Positions 8,904 through 16,002 of a DNA stretch of 56,895 nt are shown here, one piece after another. This DNA comes from Acholeplasmataceae bacterium UBA4853. Lineage in GTDB: Bacteria > Bacillota_I > Bacilli_A > Acholeplasmatales > Acholeplasmataceae. How positions within the stretch are numbered: the first letter of the stretch is position 1; every line of letters starts with the position of its first letter. The notes beneath the pieces are model-generated. The model was given only the letters and a program-made list of their open reading frames with translations. It ran no database searches and was not told the origin of the DNA. The position numbers were made by a program, and so were the translations under genes. Location: NCBI GenBank assembly GCA_002399815.1, contig DHEJ01000039.1, positions 3,349 through 60,243 of the forward strand, in the 5' to 3' direction.

Positions 8904-9828
8904 TTTTTTGATTAATATAACTGGTGATGAACTTGTCAAAATCAATATTAAAATCATCTTCAATTAATTGATAGTATTTTTTAATCTTTGATGGATTACT
9001 TTCAGCATACAGTATGCCATAGCATTTGAATAATGAGCTTTGATAATTCTCTAGATCATTTATTGCAAAATAAGCGAGAGATAGGAAATAGTAGAAGTCT
9101 ACCAACAAGTAGTTGCTTTTTGTTTTAAGTGCTATGTCAACACCTCTTTTGGAATAGTTAATGACACTGTCATAGTTTTGATTGATTCCATAAAACTCTG
9201 TTAGCTGATGAATGCACAAAAGTAGCATTTTTGAATTGTGACCACTGATTATTAGATTTGGATTATCTATATGAAATTCAATGAGTTTTGCTACCTTATC
9301 TTTTTCATCAAAATGAGGATAACTCATAAGTGAGGTCAAAATAATCATTTCTGTTGAAGAGAATACAGTGTTTTTAAGTACCTTCTCATAGTTAACTAGT
9401 TTCTTTGTTTGATAAATCGCATCACTTTCGGTGATCTTTTTTGTGTAATAGTTTAAGAGTATCAATGAATATTTAAAAATCTTTTCATTATTTTGATCAA
9501 AGACAAATTTAAAATACCCTTCTTGTAACATACTCTGAGCAAAAGCATAATTTCCATTAACAATATGATTATGAAATTCATTTAAACTTTGTGTTTCCTT
9601 GATTCTTGCTGACTCGAATTCAAGGATCAAGTATGCAGGTTTGAAACCAAGTTTGTAAGAAAATTCATTAATTACATATTGAGGAATTCGGTAGGTGCCA
9701 TTTAAATACCTTCTAAACTGCCTTAAGGAGATAATACCGTCTACTAGGTCTGCCTGTGTCATAAATCTAGAATAGCGTAGCATATCAAAATACCGCGTTA
9801 ACTCAATTGAATAACTCATATTATCCAA
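8884..9828 (-). CDS. HTH/TPR transcriptional regulator, RRNPP (Rgg/AimR)-like
   Basis: A 314-residue regulator. Residues about 8-65 form an HTH domain (TQADLVDGIISLRQFRRYLN) and the rest is a helical repeat array rich in Tyr and Leu (for example YYFLSLAYFAINDLENYQSS), as in peptide-binding TPR regulators. TTG at 9828 is taken as start because GGAGG lies eight bases before it; the ATG at 9819 is the alternative. The ATG only four bases after GGAGG opens a five-codon frame ending on the 9819 start. It diverges from a small exported peptide gene, the layout of Rgg/SHP systems, and sits beside the phage repressor. Peptide sensing is inferred. Confidence 0.65.
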   Translation of the reverse strand: MDNMSYSIELTRYFDMLRYSRFMTQADLVDGIISLRQFRRYLNGTYRIPQYVINEFSYKLGFKPAYLILEFESARIKETQSLNEFHNHIVNGNYAFAQSMLQEGYFKFVFDQNNEKIFKYSLILLNYYTKKITESDAIYQTKKLVNYEKVLKNTVFSSTEMIILTSLMSYPHFDEKDKVAKLIEFHIDNPNLIISGHNSKMLLLCIHQLTEFYGINQNYDSVINYSKRGVDIALKTKSNYLLVDFYYFLSLAYFAINDLENYQSSLFKCYGILYAESNPSKIKKYYQLIEDDFNIDFDKFITSYINQKNKNHID

Positions 9829-9850
9829 ATCATAAAACCTCCATATCTGA

Positions 9851-9870
9851 TGGGACGCTCTCGCCCTTTA
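9851..9870. repeat. Direct repeat, copy 1, upstream of the peptide gene
   Basis: TGGGACGCTCTCGCCCTTTA here and TGGGACGGTTTCGCTCTTTA at 10233-10252 match at 17 of 20 positions in the same orientation. They bracket the small exported peptide gene and its terminator. They could be operator sites for the divergent regulator or cassette boundaries. Confidence 0.6.
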
Positions 9871-9920
9871 AGTCATCTCCTAATAAACATAAAATGTTTG
9901 CTGGAAAGGAGTGATTTATC

Positions 9921-10166
9921 ATGAAGAAGATACTTTTACCAGCTTTATTAGCAATAATTGTATTAGGAGGAATAGTCACAATGAGTAATGTTAATTATAA
10001 ACATGGGTTTGAAGCGAAACACCCAGAAATTCATGTTGATGAGCATTCAAACGATTTCACTGATCCAAAGACACTTGGCTTTGGTGACAAGGGACATCCT
10101 GAAATCTTTGAGCTAAGTATTAAGAATAATGAATCAACTAAAAAACTTGATAAAACAAATATCTAA
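9921..10166 (+). CDS. Small exported protein, candidate signalling-peptide precursor
   Basis: An 81-residue product with KK, a hydrophobic core (LLPALLAIIVLGGIV) and a hydrophilic remainder: a signal peptide or N-terminal anchor followed by about 55 exported residues. The exported part repeats HPEI twice (HPEIHVDE and HPEIFELS). GAAAGGAGTG gives a strong ribosome site. The gene diverges from the HTH/TPR regulator across 92 bases and ends at its own terminator. The arrangement suggests a pheromone precursor, but it is longer than typical Shp or AimP peptides and could be a plain secreted protein. Confidence 0.6.
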   Translation: MKKILLPALLAIIVLGGIVTMSNVNYKHGFEAKHPEIHVDEHSNDFTDPKTLGFGDKGHPEIFELSIKNNESTKKLDKTNI

Positions 10167-10182
10167 GTTTTAAGAGTGAAAA

Positions 10183-10226
10183 GGATTGACGTAACCAAGA
10201 AAAAATGGCTATGTCAATCTTTTTTT
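10183..10226 (+). terminator. Terminator of the peptide gene
   Basis: GATTGAC at 10184 pairs with GTCAATC ending at 10219, with partial pairing inside (TAACC with GGCTA), followed by seven T. Confidence 0.75.
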
Positions 10227-10232
10227 GTTTAG

Positions 10233-10252
10233 TGGGACGGTTTCGCTCTTTA
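10233..10252. repeat. Direct repeat, copy 2, downstream of the peptide gene
   Basis: TGGGACGGTTTCGCTCTTTA, 17 of 20 identical to the copy at 9851-9870. It lies just after the terminator of the peptide gene. Confidence 0.6.
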
Positions 10253-10304
10253 TCGAATTTATATCCTTTTATACAATGAGAAATGCTACGCTAAAATGTC
10301 AAAA

Positions 10305-10889
10305 CTAGAAGAAGTTATCAATGTTAAATTCTTTAGTTAAGTGCGATAAATGGATACCTAGGTAAAAGATACTTTCAGCTTGAGTTTTAGTAAATGTGAT
10401 CATGTCATCATTAATAAAGAATGAACCAGAACCATCTTTATGATAATACACCTTCGATTGATAAACCTTATCAAAGTATTCAAAGAGCATCACATGATTC
10501 TTTTGATAGTAATTGGATTTCCAAAAGAAATCAAGACGTAAATCGTTTTGTTTTAACACGATGACATCATCCAAAATCGTTGATATTGTAATCGGGAAAG
10601 TCTTTTTGATCTCGCCATTATCTAAGGTATAAGTTGTAAACTTTAATTCATTGACGTTTTTAGTGTGATATGGATTGCCGGTAATCATATCTAAAGAAAC
10701 GTTGTAGAATTCTGCAATGGCCATTAAGTCAATGATCGTGATATGTCTGAGTCCATTCTCATAATTAACATAGGCTTGTCTGGTTTTATTTAAGATTTCA
10801 GCAACTTTTGTATAGGTCAATCCATGTGCAAGTCTGAGTCGTCTTAGATTTTCACATATAAAAAGAAGTTTTACTTGATCCTCTTGCAT
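10305..10889 (-). CDS. Phage-type XRE repressor
   Basis: A 194-residue protein with an N-terminal XRE helix-turn-helix (about 11-66: LRRLRLAHGLTYTKVAEILN then YVNYENGLRHI and a LMAIAEFYNVSLDMITG tail). The C-terminal domain is beta-rich with no recognisable LexA-type Ser/Lys protease motif. GGGAG precedes the ATG at 10889. It is transcribed away from a short XRE protein at 11127 across an operator-like region, which is the CI/Cro layout of a prophage lysogeny switch. The lack of a peptidase means SOS self-cleavage is unlikely; inactivation by the BRO/KilAC antirepressor downstream is a better guess. Confidence 0.8.
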   Translation of the reverse strand: MQEDQVKLLFICENLRRLRLAHGLTYTKVAEILNKTRQAYVNYENGLRHITIIDLMAIAEFYNVSLDMITGNPYHTKNVNELKFTTYTLDNGEIKKTFPITISTILDDVIVLKQNDLRLDFFWKSNYYQKNHVMLFEYFDKVYQSKVYYHKDGSGSFFINDDMITFTKTQAESIFYLGIHLSHLTKEFNIDNFF

Positions 10890-10907
10890 CTTTACACGCT
10901 CCCTATT

Positions 10908-10976
10908 TTAGTAAATAACTAACCTTATCATATCACAACAAATGTAGCGTAGTCAAATAAAATTAATGCATTAATT
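10908..10976. promoter_or_regulatory. Operator-like palindromes in the repressor/Cro intergenic region
   Basis: TTAGTAAATAACTAA (10908-10922) is an inverted repeat directly upstream of the repressor start, and AATTAATGCATTAATT (10961-10976) is a perfect 16-base palindrome. Both lie between the divergent XRE genes, where a lysogeny switch would have its operators. Confidence 0.5.
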
Positions 10977-11126
10977 AGTCTTTAATTGTCTTTTAAATAG
11001 AAAATATAAAACAATATGTTGCCTTTTTGATTTTGTTGTTTCAAGTCATTTTTATTCGTTTTGATTCTTACTATAATGATTGCACCACCATTAAAAGAGT
11101 CAAATCAATGAAAAAGGAGGTTAAGG

Positions 11127-11411
11127 ATGGAACAGCATGTAACAAAAGGTAAACACTATTCAAACACGCCACTACCAAGATTTTACTTAGCAGAACACCG
11201 GCTTAAACTTGGTTTATCTGTAGAAGAGTTATCTAGAAGATTAAATGTTTCAAGGTTTTACTATTATCAGATTGAAAGTGGCCGTAGAGGATCGTCATTA
11301 AAACCAAGTATTGCTTTTGCACTGGTAAATGAATTAAAGATGGATGCGTATTATTTTTTAGAATCTGAGCATGAACACATGAAAAAATATCATGAGCTTA
11401 ATCAGAAATAA
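11127..11411 (+). CDS. Short XRE protein (Cro-like)
   Basis: A 94-residue protein that is mostly one helix-turn-helix domain (LAEHRLKLGLSVEELSRRLN, then RFYYYQIESGRRGSSLKPS). AAGGAGG stands before the ATG. Divergent from the longer repressor at 10305-10889 and upstream of the integrase, it occupies the position of a Cro or secondary repressor. Confidence 0.75.
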   Translation: MEQHVTKGKHYSNTPLPRFYLAEHRLKLGLSVEELSRRLNVSRFYYYQIESGRRGSSLKPSIAFALVNELKMDAYYFLESEHEHMKKYHELNQK

Positions 11412-11416
11412 AAAAA

Positions 11417-11480
11417 GGGCTAGAAGATGCATCAAGCACCATCTAGCAGGTAACAAGGTTGTAGCTAGTTACCTGCATAT
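11417..11480 (+). repeat. Inverted repeats between the Cro-like gene and the integrase
   Basis: GCTAGA-GATG pairs imperfectly with CATC-TAGC, and immediately after it GCAGGTAAC (11446-11454) pairs perfectly with GTTACCTGC (11468-11476). No T run follows the second hairpin, so it may be an integrase arm-binding or attachment region, or an mRNA structure, rather than a simple terminator. Confidence 0.5.
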
Positions 11481-11528
11481 ATTATACCCTAGATTAGATT
11501 TAAAAATATGTATTTAAAGGATGAAACC

Positions 11529-12449
11529 ATGGAAGATAATAAAACATTACTCGAGAGAATCCAAGAATACATCGAATATATAGACAATAAACCAAACACA
11601 AAGCAAAGTTATAAAAGAATACTCGAAGCATATGAAACGTATATATCGACAAGAACAAGTACACCAAATAGAAGCGATATATTAAAGTATAAAGAATACT
11701 TGAAGGAACATGTGAGAGCTGCATCTGTCCAAAAATATATTGTCATCATCAGAAACTTTTATCGGTGGTACCACATAGAAGGTTATGGAGCAAATATTGC
11801 AGAAGGCGTTAAAGGTGCCAAGATTGAATCGAATTTCAAAAGAGAGGCACTTTCAGTTGAAGAAGCAAAAAAGTTATTAGCACGTGCGAATTTTTTTGCG
11901 CACAGAAGTTTGATTGGGAAAAGAGATTATGCACTGGTGTCGCTGCTTCTAACAACCGGTCTTAGAACGATTGAAATTGAAAGAGCGGATGTTTTAGATA
12001 TTGCACAGGTCGATGGCACAAATGTTTTATATATCATGGGTAAAGGTCATGATGATAAAGATTCATATGTCAAATTATCGCCTAAGGTTTTTGAGATTAT
12101 CCAGGATTATTTAATGGAGCGTAGTGATGAATATGTACCACTATTTATAAGTCATGGTACCAAGTCAAAAGGTGAGCGTATCAAGACCAGAACGATTAGA
12201 GGGGTTATCAAAGAACTTTTAAGGCAGATTGGTATTGATAATAAGAAATTCTCGGCACATAGCTTGAGACATACGACCGCAACCATCTCATTAATAGAAG
12301 GTGCCAATATTGAAGAAACTCAAAGTTTACTCAGACACAAAGATCCAGCAACAACTCAGATTTATATTCATAGGCTAGATAAGATGCGTGGGAATTTAGA
12401 ACAAAAGGTAAGCGATGCACTCTTTGAACATCCCAAGAAGAAAAAATAA
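11529..12449 (+). CDS. int: Tyrosine recombinase / phage integrase
   Basis: A 306-residue Xer-like integrase. The N-terminal SAM-like core-binding domain (about 1-95) is followed by the catalytic domain with Arg146 in TTGLRTIEIE, the Lys-bearing beta-hairpin near GKGHDDKD, HSLRHT (His244, Arg247), RHKD (His270) and the nucleophile Tyr279 in QIYIHRLDKM. The ATG at 11529 was chosen over 11508 because AAAGGATG precedes it. It lies in the lysogeny module next to a Cro-like gene and an excisionase-like HTH gene. It should integrate and excise the prophage; the tRNA end at position 1 is a candidate target. Confidence 0.88.
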   Translation: MEDNKTLLERIQEYIEYIDNKPNTKQSYKRILEAYETYISTRTSTPNRSDILKYKEYLKEHVRAASVQKYIVIIRNFYRWYHIEGYGANIAEGVKGAKIESNFKREALSVEEAKKLLARANFFAHRSLIGKRDYALVSLLLTTGLRTIEIERADVLDIAQVDGTNVLYIMGKGHDDKDSYVKLSPKVFEIIQDYLMERSDEYVPLFISHGTKSKGERIKTRTIRGVIKELLRQIGIDNKKFSAHSLRHTTATISLIEGANIEETQSLLRHKDPATTQIYIHRLDKMRGNLEQKVSDALFEHPKKKK

Positions 12450-12461
12450 GAGGTTATCAAT

Positions 12462-12812
12462 ATGATTAGAGTGTTCAATGATTCAAAGTATGGAACCATT
12501 AGAACCGCCGTAGTAAAAGGTGAACCTAGTTTTTGTTTGAAAGATGTCTGTCAGATGCTAGACATAAAAAGTATTCCTGAATGTCGAGGAAAACTCAATG
12601 AATCTGGTATTAGACTCATAGATGTCGATGAAGGTGGTTCAAGAAAGAAAATGCTGTTTATTACAGCTGATAATTTGAGTGGTTGTCTTTTTCAATCACC
12701 CAAAGCAGAAGCAGAACAGATTTGTGAGTGGTTATATTTAACCGTATTACCTAGATTAAAAACATATGTGATTATAATGTGGAGCAATTTAAAAATCCAG
12801 ATGTTACAGTGA
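12462..12812 (+). CDS. BRO-N antirepressor, N-terminal part (frame interrupted)
   Basis: A 116-residue product whose first about 95 residues are a BRO-N domain (VFNDSKYGTIRTAV, FCLKDVCQMLDI, FITADNLSGCLFQSPK, ICEWLYLTVLPRLK). Such phage antirepressors inactivate the prophage repressor or bind DNA. The last about 15 residues (after LPRLKTY) look out of frame, while the natural continuation DYNVEQFKNPDV is in the -1 frame, which leads into the next ORF. An indel near the five-A run at 12758-12762 would explain it. So this is either half of a broken gene or of two separate proteins. Confidence 0.75.
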   Translation: MIRVFNDSKYGTIRTAVVKGEPSFCLKDVCQMLDIKSIPECRGKLNESGIRLIDVDEGGSRKKMLFITADNLSGCLFQSPKAEAEQICEWLYLTVLPRLKTYVIIMWSNLKIQMLQ

Positions 12813-13204
12813 AATTTTTAGATCAGTTTGAAGATCTTAAAATAAAAGCAAGCCTCATGGAAACCAGCTTAAAGGTTAATGCATCCAAGATGAATGTCAT
12901 CGACACACTTTTTGGTACCAAGAATTGTTATGACTTAGGTTTGGTTCATGAGATGCTTAAGTTTAAGGGTCTAAGAAATACCCAGTTATTAAAAATCTTG
13001 CGATCATATAATGTGCTTGATATGGATAATATGCCAAGACAAGAATTCATTGATAAAAGGTTCTTTAGAGTCGTTGAATCAAAGGTAAATCAAGCCAGTC
13101 ATACGGTTATGATTAAAAGAGTCTATGTTTATCAAAGTGGATTAACATTTATTGAGAAAATAGTTAAAAAGTTTGAAGGTGATAAACATGCAAAGACAAA
13201 ATGA
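12779..13204 (+). CDS. KilAC-like antirepressor, C-terminal part
   Basis: A 141-residue ORF starting at a GTG inside the previous gene. The segment from DTLFGTKNCYDLGLVHEMLK to the end resembles the C-terminal domain of phage antirepressors of KilAC type (winged-helix with a conserved VYVYQSGLTFIEKI end). Reading through from the BRO-N ORF with a -1 shift would give one BRO-N plus KilAC protein of normal size (about 245 residues). No classic slippery heptamer is present at the junction, so a frameshift mutation or sequencing error is more likely than programmed recoding. Confidence 0.65.
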   Translation: MEQFKNPDVTVKFLDQFEDLKIKASLMETSLKVNASKMNVIDTLFGTKNCYDLGLVHEMLKFKGLRNTQLLKILRSYNVLDMDNMPRQEFIDKRFFRVVESKVNQASHTVMIKRVYVYQSGLTFIEKIVKKFEGDKHAKTK

Positions 13205-13367
13205 TATCATTTATACAGTCAATGACTTAATGGATATTTTACAAGTATCTAGAAGAACCATCCTAAAATATATCAAAGAAAACCGCATTAAAGCTTTCAA
13301 ACTAGGTTATGATTGGCGGATTACTAAGAAGCATTTAGATGAGTTTATTGAAAAGAATTTGAAGTGA
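13188..13367 (+). CDS. Excisionase-family HTH protein
   Basis: A 59-residue protein that is one winged-helix of the excisionase/MerR-like type: YTVNDLMDILQVSRRTILKY, RIKAFKLGYDWRITKKHLDEF. The ATG at 13188 follows GAAGGTGATAAAC. It overlaps the end of the antirepressor gene by 17 bases. Proteins of this kind bend DNA for integrase-mediated excision or act as small regulators. Its position two genes downstream of the integrase supports the former. Confidence 0.75.
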   Translation: MQRQNDIIYTVNDLMDILQVSRRTILKYIKENRIKAFKLGYDWRITKKHLDEFIEKNLK

Positions 13368-13377
13368 GATTTCATTG

Positions 13378-13485
13378 ATAGACTAACATGCACTGCAGTA
13401 CCGATAATGTAAGTGAACGGCAACATGAAATAACCATAGATACCAAGTTAAAGGTATATCAAGTGTAGATTAAATGTTAGTCTAT
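13378..13485 (+). ncRNA. Structured intergenic element C (conserved core, function unknown)
   Basis: ATAGACTAACAT (13378-13389) pairs perfectly with ATGTTAGTCTAT (13474-13485), closing a domain of about 84 bases with an inner hairpin (ATACC with GGTAT). Its core ACCGATAAT...GTGAACGGCAAC (13400-13424) recurs at 33754-33778 (21 of 25 identical) and in shortened form at 31504-31524. It may be a structured RNA or a recombination site. It occupies the gap between the excisionase-like and replication genes; no ORF is seen there. Confidence 0.45.
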
Positions 13486-13545
13486 TGATGTTTTGTTATT
13501 GGCTTTTAAAAGTCTGTTTTTTAAGTAAAATTTGAGGAGAGTTAT

Positions 13546-14412
13546 ATGGCACGACCATTTAAAAAAGGTATTCAGTACTTTCCTTTAGACGTTAACATTT
13601 TTGATGATGATAAAATGCAGGATTTAAATTATCAAGCTGGTCCTTTAGGTGAAATTGTTTTTATCAGAATTCTTACTTTAATTTATGCAAATGGTTATTA
13701 TCTGGCATGTGACATCGAAAGTTTAACCAGAATATTGCATAAGCAAATGGGACAGACTTGGTTGAAATTAGAAAAGATCAGAGCGTTAATCCACGCTTGT
13801 CTGGAGGTGCGTCTTTTTGATAAGGGACTCGCAGCACAAGGTGTGATGACTTCTGTGGCCATCCAAAAACAGTTTATCCTATCGACTAAAAGAAGGATGA
13901 AAGCCGAAATAGATAAGTATTGCTTACTTGATGATAAAACACTACTTAATCTACAAGGTTTTTTAACAACGCCTAATGGATTAGATAATGTTATCAGTAA
14001 TGAAGTTATTGTATACAAAAACCAAATTAATGTTGAGAATAATACCCAAAAAGAAAAAGAAAATAAGAATGATAAAAAGATAAATAAAGATAAAGAGAAT
14101 TTCCTGTATCCGAATTTGCATTTTATCACGAAGGCAATCATTAAAAATAAGTATGTCGAAAAAGACTCTTTAGAAATCGGTAAGTACAATAAGCTATTTA
14201 AATATACATGTAAACTATACGATTTTGATGATGTCTTAATTGTGGTTCACTATATTGTTTCTTATGTCAAGAGAAATGATGATAAGGTTAATTACCGGTT
14301 TTTTTTTCTAAAGGAATCTTTATTAAAGAATTTAGATCAATACAATCATAGGAGGAATCAGTATGAAACCATTGACGAATGGATCAAAAAACTTTTACCA
14401 ATGGATCAATAG
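13546..14412 (+). CDS. Phage replication protein, DUF4373 (Lin1244/Lin1753)-like N-terminus
   Basis: A 288-residue protein beginning ARPFKKGIQYFPLDVNIFDD, then GPLGEIVFIRILTLIYANGYYL, the pattern of the DUF4373/Lin1244 N-terminal domain found in phage replisome-organiser or DnaD-like proteins. A Lys/Asn-rich linker (about 165-185) follows, then a helical C-terminal domain that may recruit the host helicase loader. GAGGAGAG precedes the ATG. It is the first gene after structured element C and starts the early replication segment. No separate DnaC-like gene follows. Confidence 0.7.
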   Translation: MARPFKKGIQYFPLDVNIFDDDKMQDLNYQAGPLGEIVFIRILTLIYANGYYLACDIESLTRILHKQMGQTWLKLEKIRALIHACLEVRLFDKGLAAQGVMTSVAIQKQFILSTKRRMKAEIDKYCLLDDKTLLNLQGFLTTPNGLDNVISNEVIVYKNQINVENNTQKEKENKNDKKINKDKENFLYPNLHFITKAIIKNKYVEKDSLEIGKYNKLFKYTCKLYDFDDVLIVVHYIVSYVKRNDDKVNYRFFFLKESLLKNLDQYNHRRNQYETIDEWIKKLLPMDQ

Positions 14413-14779
14413 TGTGAAAGCAGCTAAAAAAAGTCTTGATTCCTTATATAGCAAAAAGGATTATTATGAAACAAAATTCTATAGTGTAAGAACCATGACA
14501 TATGAACCCTTTAGAGGTAGTAATTACCAAGATAAGGATATGAAGATGTACTGGATGATTAAGATTGATGAGGTTGAACAAAAGATTAGTAAATCGTTAA
14601 CTTTGATTCATGCATACCAAACATTTCATACCAACTTAAATGAGGCAGAAAGGAGCGTGATAGATGCCATCTTAAGGGAGCATATATCGTTTACAGCATT
14701 AGCTAAAGAAATGAAGGTGAGTAGAACTAGAATATACGAGATAAGAGATTACATCATTAGAAAACACAGCAAAAGATAA
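14363..14779 (+). CDS. Sigma-like / ArpU-type phage regulator
   Basis: A 138-residue protein whose C-terminus is a sigma-70 region 4-like HTH (LNEAERSVIDAILREHISFTALAKEMKVSRTRIYEIRDYI in three helices). The N-terminal half is helical and basic with no recognised domain. AGGAGG before the ATG and a 50-base overlap with the replication gene show coupling. Phage proteins of this layout (ArpU/RinA type) often switch on late genes. It is a candidate activator for the four repeated promoter cassettes at 35727-42802, which is inference only. Confidence 0.6.
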   Translation: MKPLTNGSKNFYQWINSVKAAKKSLDSLYSKKDYYETKFYSVRTMTYEPFRGSNYQDKDMKMYWMIKIDEVEQKISKSLTLIHAYQTFHTNLNEAERSVIDAILREHISFTALAKEMKVSRTRIYEIRDYIIRKHSKR

Positions 14780-14843
14780 GCTTCTTAAAACTTGATATCG
14801 TCAGTATTTCCACGAAATAAAAATTCGTAGAGGAATACAAAAG

Positions 14844-15938
14844 ATGTTAAAAGTGATTGAGTTATTCGCAGGTGTTGGCGCACAAACACAAGGATTAAAA
14901 GAAGCAGGTATCAAACATGCAGTGGTAGCAATATCTGAAATTGATAAGTATGCATCAAGGGCATATGAACTACTCCATGGTAAGGTTAATAATCTAGGTG
15001 ATATTACTAAAATAAAAAAACTACCACAAGCAGATTTATGGACATACTCATTTCCATGTACCGATATCTCGTTAGCAGGTAAACAGCGTGGATTTAGTAA
15101 AGATTCAAATACACAGAGTAGTTTACTGTGGGAAGTTGAAAGATTGCTGGATGTAGCAAGCGAGCATCATGAATTACCAAAGTATTTGTTAATGGAGAAT
15201 GTCAAAGCATTAGTCAACAAAAAGTTTAAAAGTGAATTTGAACTATGGTGTTTATATTTAGAAGAGTTAGGCTACAAGAATTTTTATCAAGTCTTAAATG
15301 CAAAAAACTATGGCGTTCCCCAAAATAGGGAGCGCGTTTTTTTGATCAGTATCAAGGATAAAGATGCTAAGTATCAGTTTCCAGAAAAACAACCACTCAA
15401 CACCAAACTGCTTGACTACCTAGAACCGGTGGTTGATGAGAAGTATTTTTTATCGATTAAAAGGATAGAAAACTTCTCTAGTTTAGAAAATCGCAATGGC
15501 TGGATTAGAGGAGAACGATTCAAACCACATAACGAAAAAAGTCCATATGCTTATACGATTTGTACAACATCTGGTAATAGAGCAACCGATAATTTCATTA
15601 TTGTACCTGAAAACACAAAGGCGGGTTACAGGCTTGCAGAAGTTGGAGATGGCATTTATACCAATAGAACCAGTAAAAAGCGCGGTGTCGTGCAAAAAAG
15701 CGCCATACCAACGCTTAAGACCTCGGTTGCTGATTTAGCAGTTGTTGTTGAAAAGGATGATTTGATATCGATTAGAAGATTAACACCAAGAGAGTGTTTT
15801 AGATTAATGGGATGGCAGGATGATAAAATCGATCTAATCATCAATGATTTTTCAGACACTCAAATGTATAAGATGACAGGTAATAGTATTGTTGTTCATG
15901 TTTTGGCTGGGATTTTTAAAGCACTATTTGAGATTTGA
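14844..15938 (+). CDS. dcm: DNA (cytosine-5) methyltransferase
   Basis: A 364-residue C5 methyltransferase with all main motifs: LFAGVG (SAM binding, about 7-12), FPCTDISLAG with catalytic Cys72, MENVKAL, PQNRERVFLI, a variable target-recognition region (about 185-300), RRLTPRECFRLMGW and the TGNSIVVHVL end. It methylates cytosines in a specific site that cannot be deduced from sequence. It is followed by a DUF4268 protein with a nuclease-like N-terminus, which suggests a restriction-modification pair, though solitary phage methyltransferases used to evade restriction are also common. Confidence 0.92.
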   Translation: MLKVIELFAGVGAQTQGLKEAGIKHAVVAISEIDKYASRAYELLHGKVNNLGDITKIKKLPQADLWTYSFPCTDISLAGKQRGFSKDSNTQSSLLWEVERLLDVASEHHELPKYLLMENVKALVNKKFKSEFELWCLYLEELGYKNFYQVLNAKNYGVPQNRERVFLISIKDKDAKYQFPEKQPLNTKLLDYLEPVVDEKYFLSIKRIENFSSLENRNGWIRGERFKPHNEKSPYAYTICTTSGNRATDNFIIVPENTKAGYRLAEVGDGIYTNRTSKKRGVVQKSAIPTLKTSVADLAVVVEKDDLISIRRLTPRECFRLMGWQDDKIDLIINDFSDTQMYKMTGNSIVVHVLAGIFKALFEI

Positions 15939-16002
15939 TTTGTAATTGATGATAATTAAAAGTATAATAAAATCATAAGAAATCAAGCTGGGAGACTCCT
16001 GT

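Noticed and set aside
13698..14189. Minus-strand hydrophobic ORF of 163 codons
   Set aside because: It is antisense to the phage replication gene; its hydrophobic runs reflect the Lys/Asn-rich codons on the other strand.
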